The notes beneath the pieces are model-generated. The model saw only the letters and a list, made by a program, of their open reading frames with translations, was not told the origin of the DNA and ran no database searches. Positions 20,307 to 29,100 of a stretch of DNA of 61,433 nucleotides are shown in pieces; positions within the stretch are counted from its first letter, which is position 1, and each line of letters starts with the position of its first letter. Source of the DNA: an uncultured bacterium (lineage in GTDB: Bacteria; Bacteroidota; Bacteroidia; CAILMK01); contig CAIKRV010000091.1 in the NCBI GenBank assembly GCA_903829945.1, positions 1-61,433 on the forward strand, written 5' to 3'. Made by a program: the position numbers and the translations under genes.

Positions 20307-21770
20307 ATGAAATATATTAAATATTTATTAGCCCTTTTATTGTGTTCATTTGCTCTATTTCAGCATCTTAGTGATTTGCCGGTGCGCTTATGGGATGAAT
20401 CACGATTGGCAGGGAATGCTTTTGAAATGTTTAAGTCGGGGAATTATTTAGTTACCACTTTTTGGGATACACCCGACCTTTGGAATACCAAACCGCCATT
20501 AATGATTTGGCTGCAAGTAATATCCATGCATTTGGTGGGCATAAATGAATTAGCATTACGCTTACCCTCTGCTGTTGCAGGCTTATTTACTTGTTGGGTA
20601 ATTTTTCAATTTTGCAATAAACATTTGAAATCTTATGTTTTAGGATTAATTAGTGTCTTGGTATTGGTTACCTGCCGCGGATATATCTCTGAACATTGCA
20701 CCAGAAGCGGTGATTATGATGCCTTATTTACACTGTTTACTACCTTATGCATCATCAATTTTTATTATTACTTGAGGTATTCAGATAATAAATTTTTATA
20801 CTATACCCTCATTAGTTTTACATTCGCTGCCTTAACTAAGGGAATAGCATCTTTCCTTATCTTACCCGGACTATTTATCTGCAGTTTATATGCAGGTAAA
20901 ACAGTGCAAATTTTAAAAAACAAACATTTTTATTGGGGATTTGGAATATTTATTCTTGTCATCGGCGGCTTTTATTTCTTCAGAGAAATGGCATCGGCAG
21001 GATATATCAAAGCGTGTATAGAAAATGATATTACCGGCAGATTTATGAAAGTTTCAGATGAACATAAAACTAATTTTTGGTATTACTTAAATAATTTTAT
21101 TTCCTACCGATTGGAATACTGGTTATACGTTATTCCTTTGAGTTTAATTTGTTTATTTTGGAAGGAGAAAACTTTTAAAAATAGTTATATATACCTGTTA
21201 ATTTCCAGCCTATGTTTTTTCTTGGTCATTTCCATTTCAAAAACAAGAATTATTTGGTATGATGCTCCTATTTATCCATTATTTTCCCTGATGATCGGAT
21301 TGATCATTTATAAAATTTATCTGATGATATATCATTGGGAAACGCATCAATTAAAAAATAAATGGAACATTATTTCTGCCATATTTATAATGTTCGTATT
21401 TGCCGTACCATATTATAATACGATAAAATATAATTACCTTGCCAAGGATTGGGATTTGGAAAATTACGGTATGGGAATGATGTGGCAAAAAGCTTTAAAA
21501 AATGAAATTAATCTGAACGGTTATTATGTCTGCGAGAATGGATATGAACCTATTAATAAGTTTTACAGACAAGTTTATAATGATAAAGGACATCATGTAG
21601 AAAATTTACCTTTTGATAAATTACACCCTACAGAGCAAATTGTTTTTGGACATCAGGTTATTTTGGATTACGTCAAGGCACACTATAATTTTCGAGTAAT
21701 TTATCAATTCGAAAATGTATATTTTTGCATCATTGATGGGGAGATAAATCCTGAAAAAGCCAATAATTAA
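20307..21770 (+). CDS. GT39-family membrane glycosyltransferase (ArnT/PMT-like)
   Basis: Polytopic membrane protein of 487 residues with about ten hydrophobic helices. The first extracytoplasmic loop carries RLWDESRLAGNAF with the Asp30-Glu31 pair conserved in GT39/GT-C enzymes, followed by WNTKPPLMIWLQ and ALRLPSAVAG, both typical of ArnT-like proteins. Such enzymes move a sugar from a polyprenyl-phosphate carrier to lipid A, a lipid or a protein in the periplasm. The acceptor is unknown. Its 3' end overlaps the converging OmpA-family gene by 4 bp. A weak -7-like box (TAAATTGC, 20292-20299) precedes it. Confidence 0.85.
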   Translation: MKYIKYLLALLLCSFALFQHLSDLPVRLWDESRLAGNAFEMFKSGNYLVTTFWDTPDLWNTKPPLMIWLQVISMHLVGINELALRLPSAVAGLFTCWVIFQFCNKHLKSYVLGLISVLVLVTCRGYISEHCTRSGDYDALFTLFTTLCIINFYYYLRYSDNKFLYYTLISFTFAALTKGIASFLILPGLFICSLYAGKTVQILKNKHFYWGFGIFILVIGGFYFFREMASAGYIKACIENDITGRFMKVSDEHKTNFWYYLNNFISYRLEYWLYVIPLSLICLFWKEKTFKNSYIYLLISSLCFFLVISISKTRIIWYDAPIYPLFSLMIGLIIYKIYLMIYHWETHQLKNKWNIISAIFIMFVFAVPYYNTIKYNYLAKDWDLENYGMGMMWQKALKNEINLNGYYVCENGYEPINKFYRQVYNDKGHHVENLPFDKLHPTEQIVFGHQVILDYVKAHYNFRVIYQFENVYFCIIDGEINPEKANN

Positions 21771-23734
21771 TTTATAATTAAAATTTCAGTTCTTCTATTC
21801 AAGGCCATGCCTTCCGGTGTATTATTATTACTTGCCGGTTTAGTATCACCATATCCAATTGCCACTAAGCGCTTAGGAGAAATACCGCCAATTTTTATTA
21901 AGTAATTATAGACGCTCTGTGCGCGCATCACTGATAATTCTTTATTATGATTTGCATTCCCGCTATTATCCGTATGACCGCTAATTTCAATATTAATACT
22001 TGGATTAGCTTTAAGAAGAGCAATTAAGCGGTTTAATTCATTAAAAGAGCTTTTTAATAATTCATATTTATCACTGGCAAAAAACACATTTCTTAATGCT
22101 ATTTTTTGTCCAACCTTTATAAGCGGCAATGGAATATCCTTCAAAAAAGGACTAGGGTTTTTATAATCTTTCAAAGGAATATGATCTGAATAAAAAAGAT
22201 AACCCGGCGCAGAAACATTTACTAAATAATCTTTTCCCGACGGGATCGGTATTAAAAATTCACCATTATTATCCAAGTTTCTTTTAATGACAACTTTATC
22301 AGTACTAAGATCTACCAATTCAAAAGCGGCAGCAAGACTTTTTTTACTTTCGGCATCAAAAACTTTTCCTTTAAGGTAACTTACCGGATTAGGCTTAATA
22401 GTTTCCGGAATTTTAAAATAAAAAATATCCAAACCACCTAAGCTGCCTTTCCCGGAAGAAGAATAATAAGCCAAATCTCCTCTGCCATCTACAATCATAC
22501 CCGGCTCATCACCGGTAGTATTAATAGGATATCCGACATTAATAGCAGAATCAAATTCATCTTGAGCATTTTTACGTGCTATAAATATATCATTCATTCC
22601 TAACCCTATATGCCCTCTGGAACAAAAATACAAGGTGCTATTATCCGGATGAATAAAAGGCGCCTGTTCATCTTCTGCGGTATTAATTTTAGGGCCTAAA
22701 TTTATAACATCTCCAAGTTGACCATTTTCATCCATGGCACACTTATAAATATCGCAACCTCCAAGTCCTCCCGGGCGCTTTGAAACAAAATATATTGTTT
22801 TATTATCAAATGAAATAGAAGGTTGAGTTTCATAAAAACGGGTATTAATCGGGGCACCTATATTTTTAGGTTTGGTCCATTTCCCATCCTTAAAAAACGA
22901 AATATAAATATCACAATTATCGGCTTCAATATCTCCACGCTCCCCCGGATCTACATGGTTGCAAGAGGTAAACAACATAATGCTACCATCAGGAGAAATA
23001 CACATCGCCCCTTCATTTTGCAAAGTATTTATTCCAGGGGCATCAGTAGCTGTTTGCCATACGGTATCAACCTTATGGCTTACCATTATATCCTCATTAA
23101 AGGCTTGCCTTTGTCTTTCCGGATGTTGCTCATTTTGATAGTTTGCATTTAAAGGCTTCCTACGCGTAAAATACATGGTCTCTCCATCCACAGTTAAGGT
23201 CGGGAAATATTCATTTAAACTTGTATTTATGCCTGTGCCCGCATTGATGGGATGAAATGCAACGGGATGGGCTTGAAATTGTAAAATGGCATCAATTTTA
23301 ATTATTCTTCCGGAAATAAGTTTTTGCAAATCAGGCCTTATGTCTTTTAATTTCAAATATCGAACATAATACTGCTTTGATTCCGAAAAATAGTTGTGAT
23401 TATACAACAAAGTACCCAAATTTAATAAAGCCAAATTGCTCACGGAATCATGAGATAATAATTGCAAGTATTCTTCTTTTTCTAAATCAAATTTCTCACG
23501 AATGCTGTAAATGGTACTACGCAGTTTATAGGCATCCTCATACAGCGGATCATTGTCTTTTGCTTTTTGTGCCAAGTTTAGTGCTTCCTCATAGTCCTTT
23601 TTGTAAAAGTATTTAAGGGATTTTGAATAAAGTTCTTTAGCTTCTGCCGAAGGAATATGCTTAGCATTTTGGGCAAATACAATCCCAAAACTAAATAAAA
23701 ATACCAAAACTAAAATCATCCTCCGCTTACGCAT
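21767..23734 (-). CDS. PorE-like OmpA-family protein (TPR, PD40 propeller, CRD, OmpA)
   Basis: Exported protein of 655 residues. Domains in order: signal peptide (about 1-21), TPR repeats (about 30-130), WD40-like PD40 propeller blades (about 185-440; repeated YFTRR, YFVSKRPGGLGG, YFCSRGHIGLG, YYSSSGKGSLGG), a carboxypeptidase-regulatory-like domain (about 450-530), and a C-terminal OmpA peptidoglycan-binding domain (545-655, with ISGHTDNSGNANHNKELS and RAQSVYNYL). This order matches PorE, which links the T9SS to peptidoglycan. Bacteroidota carry several paralogues with the same layout, so it may have another envelope role. Confidence 0.82.
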   Translation of the reverse strand: MRKRRMILVLVFLFSFGIVFAQNAKHIPSAEAKELYSKSLKYFYKKDYEEALNLAQKAKDNDPLYEDAYKLRSTIYSIREKFDLEKEEYLQLLSHDSVSNLALLNLGTLLYNHNYFSESKQYYVRYLKLKDIRPDLQKLISGRIIKIDAILQFQAHPVAFHPINAGTGINTSLNEYFPTLTVDGETMYFTRRKPLNANYQNEQHPERQRQAFNEDIMVSHKVDTVWQTATDAPGINTLQNEGAMCISPDGSIMLFTSCNHVDPGERGDIEADNCDIYISFFKDGKWTKPKNIGAPINTRFYETQPSISFDNKTIYFVSKRPGGLGGCDIYKCAMDENGQLGDVINLGPKINTAEDEQAPFIHPDNSTLYFCSRGHIGLGMNDIFIARKNAQDEFDSAINVGYPINTTGDEPGMIVDGRGDLAYYSSSGKGSLGGLDIFYFKIPETIKPNPVSYLKGKVFDAESKKSLAAAFELVDLSTDKVVIKRNLDNNGEFLIPIPSGKDYLVNVSAPGYLFYSDHIPLKDYKNPSPFLKDIPLPLIKVGQKIALRNVFFASDKYELLKSSFNELNRLIALLKANPSINIEISGHTDNSGNANHNKELSVMRAQSVYNYLIKIGGISPKRLVAIGYGDTKPASNNNTPEGMALNRRTEILIIN

Positions 23735-23770
23735 AGCTATGAATTCACCATTTAAAAGTTAATAAAAGAA

Positions 23771-23800
23771 AATACCCAGTAAAAATATTTACCGGGTATT
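23771..23800 (-). terminator. Probable terminator after the tyrS-DUF4468 operon
   Basis: AATACCCAGTAAA (23771-23783) pairs with TTTACCGGGTATT (23788-23800) with one mismatch and a 4-nt loop; on the minus strand it is followed by TTCTTTTATT. It lies 23 nt beyond the stop of the last DUF4468 gene and before the start of the PorE-like gene. Confidence 0.65.
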
Positions 23801-23823
23801 TATTTATAATGAATATATTTTGC

Positions 23824-24366
23824 TTACCAATCAGATTTTGCATCTACTTGGTCTTTAGCCATATTTTCTTTGAGGATTTTGATCAGCTTTCGTATATCTT
23901 GATCCAAATACGCCGTTCTTTCAGAGGCGCGCACATTTGGTTCCGGTTTATATGGCGGCATAAGTTCTTCAATCGGTTTTGGATATCCGCCCATGTCTAT
24001 ATGAAATCCTATAAACTCGTAACGGTATTTACCATCTTTAAATTTTAAATTAAATTTATATTTTATATATCCGGACTGAATATCCAAATCGGATTTCTTA
24101 TCATGCAACATCACTTGCGTTGAACAATTCATTTGAATTAATCCACCTACCGGATCTTTAACGGCTATTTTTTTATCCGCCTGTTTATACATTACATTGA
24201 TGGCCTTAATGGCTCTTTCATAAAGTTTTTCTTTAGTCATTCCTGCCATGGGTACCACCTCGGTATAAACCACTTTTTTATTGGAATCAAGAGGCAGATT
24301 TTGTGCATGAAGGAAACTGGGTAAGCCTAAGATTAAACTTAGGGCAAAGACGAATAATTTTTTCAT
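23824..24366 (-). CDS. DUF4468-like exported protein (copy 2)
   Basis: Protein of 180 residues with a signal peptide (about 1-21, ending LHAQ). The mature part begins KKVVYTEVVPMAGMTKEKLYERA, the pattern of DUF4468 domains, which have a TBP-like fold and no known activity. Its neighbour 8 nt upstream is a paralogue of the same layout (VTYTGDIDVPGLKKDSLYRKA). Both lie behind tyrS on the same strand. Later parts (FKDGKYRYEFIGFHIDMG) also match the family. The role in the envelope is unknown. Confidence 0.7.
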   Translation of the reverse strand: MKKLFVFALSLILGLPSFLHAQNLPLDSNKKVVYTEVVPMAGMTKEKLYERAIKAINVMYKQADKKIAVKDPVGGLIQMNCSTQVMLHDKKSDLDIQSGYIKYKFNLKFKDGKYRYEFIGFHIDMGGYPKPIEELMPPYKPEPNVRASERTAYLDQDIRKLIKILKENMAKDQVDAKSDW

Positions 24367-24374
24367 GGATACTT

Positions 24375-24911
24375 TTAATTTGTAAGTTTTCTTGTTAAGG
24401 TTATTATATCACTTTTCATTTGGTAATCGATCGAGTGAAAAAAATCCAATTGCTTTTGTTTACTCATTTTCACATCCGGTTCATTATAATAATAACTTTC
24501 TAATGGATGTTTTTTGCCTTTTTCGACAATGAAATTAGTATACGTATAAGTTAATTTACCATCCACTATCGTAATAATTAAGGTATATTTTACTCGGGCA
24601 TCAGGCACAGCATCACCGGTAGATTCATCAGCGGCGGTAGATTGCATTACTCCATTCACAATCATTCGTCCCTCATTAGGATCGTTTTTGCTTAATTTCC
24701 CTGCAAATCCTCTGTACATTGCTTTCAAACTTGCAAAAGCTTTTCTGTATAAACTATCTTTCTTCAAACCGGGAACATCAATATCACCGGTATAAGTGAC
24801 AACTTTCTGATCATTCATCGGCACATCTTTCAATGAAAAATCCTGCGCATGAAGTTTAATATTTAATAATAAACTAAAAATAAGAGCTAAGCCTACAATT
24901 TGGTGTTTCAT
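24375..24911 (-). CDS. DUF4468-like exported protein (copy 1)
   Basis: Protein of 178 residues with a signal peptide (about 1-22, ending LHAQ). The domain shows KVVTYTGDIDVPGLKKDSLY, then VNGVMQSTAA, then VDGKLTYTYTNFIVEKG; these line up with the second copy and with DUF4468. It is 7 nt downstream of tyrS and 8 nt upstream of its paralogue, so the three form one transcription unit. The tandem copies have diverged strongly and look like an old duplication. Function unknown. Confidence 0.7.
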   Translation of the reverse strand: MKHQIVGLALIFSLLLNIKLHAQDFSLKDVPMNDQKVVTYTGDIDVPGLKKDSLYRKAFASLKAMYRGFAGKLSKNDPNEGRMIVNGVMQSTAADESTGDAVPDARVKYTLIITIVDGKLTYTYTNFIVEKGKKHPLESYYYNEPDVKMSKQKQLDFFHSIDYQMKSDIITLTRKLTN

Positions 24912-24918
24912 ATTGGTT

Positions 24919-26208
24919 TTATTTAAATTGAATCAAGAAATAATTTTTCTTTCCTTTTTGAATCAGTAAAAATTGATCCCTTAGTATATGTTCAGTATTT
25001 ATTTTAATATCCACACCTTCAATTTTACCTTTATTTAGGCTTACACCACCGGCTTGAATCATTTTTCGTGCTTCGCCTTTAGAAGGAAAAATAGCGGTAT
25101 GGGTGGCTAATAGTTCAACAATATCTATACCGTTTTCTAAATCAGATTTATTAACGGTAAATTGAGGTACTCCTTCTAAAGCTGCTAATAAAGTTTCTTC
25201 ACTCAATTTGGCCAAAGATTCAGTAGTACCCTTACCAAAAAGCAATTCCGTAGCTTCTAAGGCTTGCAAATAATCCTCTTTGCTATGAACTAAAGTACAT
25301 ACTTCCTCAGCAAGTCTTTTTTGTAAAAGGCGTAAATGTGGTGCTTCCTTATGTTGATTCTCTAAAGATAAAACCTCATCTTTTTCCAAAAGGGTAAAAA
25401 TCTTTATGTATTTAACTGCATCTTCATCGGAAGCATTGAGCCAAAATTGATAAAAGTGATAAGGTGAAGTTCTTTTAGGATCTAACCATACTGAACCGCT
25501 TTCTGTTTTTCCGAATTTAGAGCCATCCGATTTGGTTAATAGCGGTGCTGTCAGTGCAAAGGCCTCCCCTCCGGCTTTACGTCTGATGAGCTCCGTTCCG
25601 GTTACAATATTTCCCCATTGGTCGGAGGCTCCCATTTGTATTTTGCAATTTTTGTGGGAATAAAGCCAATAAAAATCATATCCTTGAACCAACTGGTAGC
25701 TAAATTCTGTAAATGAAATACCGCTTTCATTTTCCAAACGTTTTTTTACAGAATCCTTTGCCATCATATAATTGACGGTAAGATGCTTTCCAACATCTCT
25801 TAAAAAATCGAGAAAATTGAAATTTTTAAACCAGTCATAATTATTAACAATTTCCGCTGAACTAGGTCCACAATCAAAATCAAGAAATTTCTCCAATTGT
25901 TTCTTAATTCCTTGCAGGTTGAATTGTAAAGTTTCTTCAGAAAGCAGATTTCGTTCGGCACTTTTACCGGACGGATCACCAATCATACCGGTAGCCCCAC
26001 CTACCAATGCAAATGGCTTATGACCATGCAATTGCAAGTGTTTCAACATCATAATGGGTACTAAATTTCCAATATGTAAGGAATCTGAGGTAGGGTCAAA
26101 ACCAATATACCCAAAACTCATTTCTTTGCTGAGTTGCTCTTCAATACCGGGAGTAAAATCATGAATGAGTCCCCTCCACTTCAATTCTTCTATAAATGAA
26201 CTTTCCAT
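24919..26208 (-). CDS. tyrS: Tyrosyl-tRNA synthetase
   Basis: Class I aminoacyl-tRNA synthetase of 429 residues. It has HIGN (45-48, the HIGH motif), [10 protein letters not shown] (74-83), the tyrosine-binding [13 protein letters not shown], and KFGKT (231-235, the KMSKS loop). The C-terminal S4 RNA-binding domain (about 360-429) includes [14 protein letters not shown]. The length and order match the bacterial TyrRS (TyrS rather than TyrZ type by KFGKT). It heads an operon with two DUF4468 genes. ATG at 26208 follows a TAAATTTG box by 9 nt. Confidence 0.96.
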   Translation of the reverse strand: MESSFIEELKWRGLIHDFTPGIEEQLSKEMSFGYIGFDPTSDSLHIGNLVPIMMLKHLQLHGHKPFALVGGATGMIGDPSGKSAERNLLSEETLQFNLQGIKKQLEKFLDFDCGPSSAEIVNNYDWFKNFNFLDFLRDVGKHLTVNYMMAKDSVKKRLENESGISFTEFSYQLVQGYDFYWLYSHKNCKIQMGASDQWGNIVTGTELIRRKAGGEAFALTAPLLTKSDGSKFGKTESGSVWLDPKRTSPYHFYQFWLNASDEDAVKYIKIFTLLEKDEVLSLENQHKEAPHLRLLQKRLAEEVCTLVHSKEDYLQALEATELLFGKGTTESLAKLSEETLLAALEGVPQFTVNKSDLENGIDIVELLATHTAIFPSKGEARKMIQAGGVSLNKGKIEGVDIKINTEHILRDQFLLIQKGKKNYFLIQFK

Positions 26209-26217
26209 AAGTTATGG

Positions 26218-26225
26218 CAAATTTA
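26218..26225 (-). promoter_or_regulatory. -7 promoter box of tyrS
   Basis: TAAATTTG on the minus strand matches TAnnTTTG; a second copy of the same octamer lies at 26238-26245. Which one is used is not clear, and the nearer one would leave a very short leader. Confidence 0.5.
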
Positions 26226-26339
26226 TATTATTTTCATCAAATTTACCCTTTATGAATGCGCATTATTCCATAGTTAATCGGGGATGCTTTATCGAAATCT
26301 AAAGGATTATCAATAAAATTGCAGAATATTGCAGGAAGT

Positions 26340-26993
26340 ATGAATTTACTTTCACATTTTTTTTCAGGAGAACAAAAAAATAATCCTTATTATAATTTTG
26401 GTTTGGTATTTCCCGACCTCCTTGGGGTCACCAACCGAAAATGGAAACCTCTGAAATTTGCAGAAAGCCATGAAATTAAACAATTGGCTTGGCAAATGGG
26501 TTGCAAAAAACATTTGGCAACTGATGGCATTTTTCATCATTTAGCATCCTTTCATGCCAATGTTGTATTCATCCGTAAGAAATTTGAAGAAAACGAATTA
26601 ATTCCGGACAATATTCGTCTTTTCTTCGTAGCACATATTTTATACGAATTAATGCTGGACCGTTTGGTACTTATTAATGACCCAAATTGTGCAGATAATT
26701 TTTATAAAGATTTAAATAGTATTGAAGATGAAGAAATAGAAAAATTGTTCAAACAAAACAACATTGAAGGTTTGCCACAATTTTTCAATTTCTTTGAACG
26801 TTTTAAGGAGTATCAATACGTTTATAATTATATTGACGATGAAAGATTATTTTTTGCATTAAACAGAATTTTAACAAGAGCTAGGCAAAGTAATTTTGTT
26901 GAAAATGACTTCCCTACCTTTCAAAAAATAAGTTTTGAGGTACAAATGCATCTTTCTACGCAATTTTTAAGCATATTTGAAGCAGTAAATTAA
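26340..26993 (+). CDS. Conserved protein remotely like acyl-carrier-protein phosphodiesterase
   Basis: All-alpha protein of 217 residues from the ATG at 26340 (an upstream TTG would add seven residues). The start MNLLSHFFSGE followed by YNFGLVFPDLLG recalls the MNFLAH ... GN ... ADF opening of ACP phosphodiesterase (AcpH, DUF479). KHLATDGIFHHLASFH (about 60-76) resembles the H-x3-D ... H metal site, and LYELMLDRLVL the later DHFL helix. Similarity is remote and I give it low weight. It lies 60 nt before the PorV-like gene and is divergent from tyrS. Confidence 0.5.
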   Translation: MNLLSHFFSGEQKNNPYYNFGLVFPDLLGVTNRKWKPLKFAESHEIKQLAWQMGCKKHLATDGIFHHLASFHANVVFIRKKFEENELIPDNIRLFFVAHILYELMLDRLVLINDPNCADNFYKDLNSIEDEEIEKLFKQNNIEGLPQFFNFFERFKEYQYVYNYIDDERLFFALNRILTRARQSNFVENDFPTFQKISFEVQMHLSTQFLSIFEAVN

Positions 26994-27053
26994 AATACTC
27001 CTAATTGGATAGCAATACAAATTAACGGCGAACTGAGAACGCGACCGGAATAC

Positions 27054-28166
27054 ATGTTTAGATATTTACACTTTTTTTTAATCCTTTTATTACCCGGAAT
27101 TCTGAATGCTCAAACATTGGGCATCCGAAAGTACAGTAATGAATTCCTAACCATCGGCGCTAGCCCTAGGGGAATGGCGATGGCCAATTCCATTGTGGCC
27201 TCTGTGGATGATGTTACCTCTTCTTATTATAATCCGGCCGGCCTTGCTTTAATGAATCATACTATGCAATTTAGTTTTATGCATAGCGAATACTTTGGAG
27301 GTATTACCAGTTATGATTATGCCGCAGCAGCTTTTAAACTTGATAGAATGAGTGCACTAGGTATTTCCTTTGTGCGGTTTGGAGCTGATAATATTCCTAA
27401 TACTTATGATTTAGTGGATCAAAATGGAGCCATTAATTATGATAATGTAACCAATTTCTCTGTTGCAAATTATGCGTTGATACTTTCCTATGGCAGGAAA
27501 TTTAATGAAATGGCCAGGTATCATGGTTATTTGATCAGATATGGTGGCAGTGTTAAAATTGTAAGAAATACAGTTGGTCCTTTTGCCAATTCATGGGGGT
27601 TTGGTGTAGATGCTGCCGTACAAGTTCAGGTCGATGATCATAGCACCATTGGAATCTTATTGAAAGATGCCTCCAATACCTTTAATGCCTGGAATTTTAC
27701 TTTCACTGATGCTCAAAAAAATGTTTTATTACAAACCGGTAATGATATTCCGGTACACAGTACTGAAATAACGCTGCCAAGATTAATTATTGGCGGAAAT
27801 CGTACCTATAACTTGAATAAGGAGTTTAGTTTGATGGGTGAAGCCGATATGGATATCACTTTTGATGGCCGAAGAAATGTACTAATGGCAACAGAACCAA
27901 TAAGTTTCGACCCACATATCGGACTGGAGGCCGCCTATAAAAAGACAATTTGCCTGCGCTTAGGATTTGGCAACTTTCAGTATTATACTGATGATAATCC
28001 TGATAATAAGAAGGTTTTTGGATTTTCACCCTCTATTGGTTTGGGGTTAATGTTTAAAAAACTTACCCTCGATTATGCCCTTACTAACTTAGGAAGCACC
28101 AGCCCGGGTTTATATTCACATATTGTAGGACTCAGATTAACCATTGATAGGGCTAAGAAGCACTAA
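27054..28166 (+). CDS. PorV/PorQ-family outer-membrane protein
   Basis: Outer-membrane barrel of 370 residues in the FadL-like PorV/PorQ group, with a signal peptide ending LNAQ (about 20). NEFLTIGASPRGMAMANS, then DDVTSSYYNPAGLAL, is the N-terminal hatch signature of the family. The C-terminus ends in strand GLRLTIDRAKKH. PorV and PorQ help the T9SS attach cargo to the surface; the window also holds a type B cargo gene and a PorE-like gene, but they are not contiguous. It is probably a PorV2-like paralogue rather than the main PorV. Specific role uncertain. Confidence 0.8.
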   Translation: MFRYLHFFLILLLPGILNAQTLGIRKYSNEFLTIGASPRGMAMANSIVASVDDVTSSYYNPAGLALMNHTMQFSFMHSEYFGGITSYDYAAAAFKLDRMSALGISFVRFGADNIPNTYDLVDQNGAINYDNVTNFSVANYALILSYGRKFNEMARYHGYLIRYGGSVKIVRNTVGPFANSWGFGVDAAVQVQVDDHSTIGILLKDASNTFNAWNFTFTDAQKNVLLQTGNDIPVHSTEITLPRLIIGGNRTYNLNKEFSLMGEADMDITFDGRRNVLMATEPISFDPHIGLEAAYKKTICLRLGFGNFQYYTDDNPDNKKVFGFSPSIGLGLMFKKLTLDYALTNLGSTSPGLYSHIVGLRLTIDRAKKH

Positions 28167-28220
28167 GTCCTTAAATCAGCATTTTACTATTAATTGAGAG
28201 ATAATTGAATTAAATTCTTG

Positions 28221-28228
28221 TAATTTTG
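28221..28228 (+). promoter_or_regulatory. -7 promoter box of ispH
   Basis: TAATTTTG matches TAnnTTTG, 16 nt before the ispH ATG. Only a weak TTGA (28194-28197) could act as the -33 element. Confidence 0.55.
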
Positions 28229-28244
28229 TTCTGATATTAACCCT

Positions 28245-29093
28245 ATGCTCAATTTACAAGTTTCCATCGACTCCAATAGTGGATTTTGTTTCGGAGTAGT
28301 ATATGCCATACAAATGGCAGAAGACTATTTAGACGAATATGGCAAATTATATTGCCTTGGTGATATTGTCCATAATGATGAAGAAGTAGAGCGACTCAGA
28401 AAAAAGGGCTTGGTCAGTATTACCCATGAGGAACTCAAAAATCTACACAACGAACGTGTGTTAATCAGAGCACACGGAGAACCACCGGAAACTTATAAAA
28501 TTGCATTAGAAAATTCAATTGAATTGGTCGATGCTTCCTGCCCGGTGGTATTAAAATTACAACATCGGGTTAGAGAATCTTTTGAAGAAGCCAGTGTTCC
28601 TATTTATATATATGGTAAACATGGACATGCAGAAGTAAAAGGATTGGTAGGGCAAACTGGAGGGGAAGCCGTTGTATTTCAGGATATTTCAGAATTAGAT
28701 GGCGTAGAACTACCTAAAAAAATCAGTCTATTTAGCCAAACCACCAAGGATACCCGTAATCTTTATCATATCAGGGATAACTTAAATGCTCGAGGAGTAG
28801 AAGTTGACTTTAATGATACCATTTGCCGTCAGGTTTCCAGCAGGGATTTACAATTAAGGGATTTTGTAAAAAATTACGACAAAATCATTTTTGTATCCGG
28901 CACTAAATCTTCCAACGGCAAAGTCCTTTATGGCATTTGCAAAGAAAATAATCCGGCTTCTTATTTTATTTCCTCGCCGGAGGAATTAGATAAGTCATGG
29001 TTCCAAGATAATGACAAAGTTGGAATTTGCGGTGCCACTTCCACGCCTTTATGGCTCATGGAAAATGTGAAATCAGCTATTGAATTGTACTAA
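28245..29093 (+). CDS. ispH: 4-hydroxy-3-methylbut-2-enyl diphosphate reductase
   Basis: Last enzyme of the MEP isoprenoid pathway, a [4Fe-4S] protein of 282 residues that makes IPP and DMAPP. The three cluster Cys are Cys15 (SGFCFGV), Cys99 (DASCPVV) and Cys194 (NDTICRQ). RAHGEPP (75-81) and KHGHAEVKGLVGQT (125-138) hold the conserved His residues, and SQTTKDTR the catalytic TT region. Length and all motifs match. It usually receives electrons from ferredoxin or flavodoxin, which fits the ferredoxin-rich window. Its 3' end converges within 7 nt on the receiver-CRP gene. Confidence 0.96.
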   Translation: MLNLQVSIDSNSGFCFGVVYAIQMAEDYLDEYGKLYCLGDIVHNDEEVERLRKKGLVSITHEELKNLHNERVLIRAHGEPPETYKIALENSIELVDASCPVVLKLQHRVRESFEEASVPIYIYGKHGHAEVKGLVGQTGGEAVVFQDISELDGVELPKKISLFSQTTKDTRNLYHIRDNLNARGVEVDFNDTICRQVSSRDLQLRDFVKNYDKIIFVSGTKSSNGKVLYGICKENNPASYFISSPEELDKSWFQDNDKVGICGATSTPLWLMENVKSAIELY

Positions 29094-29100
29094 GTAATTT

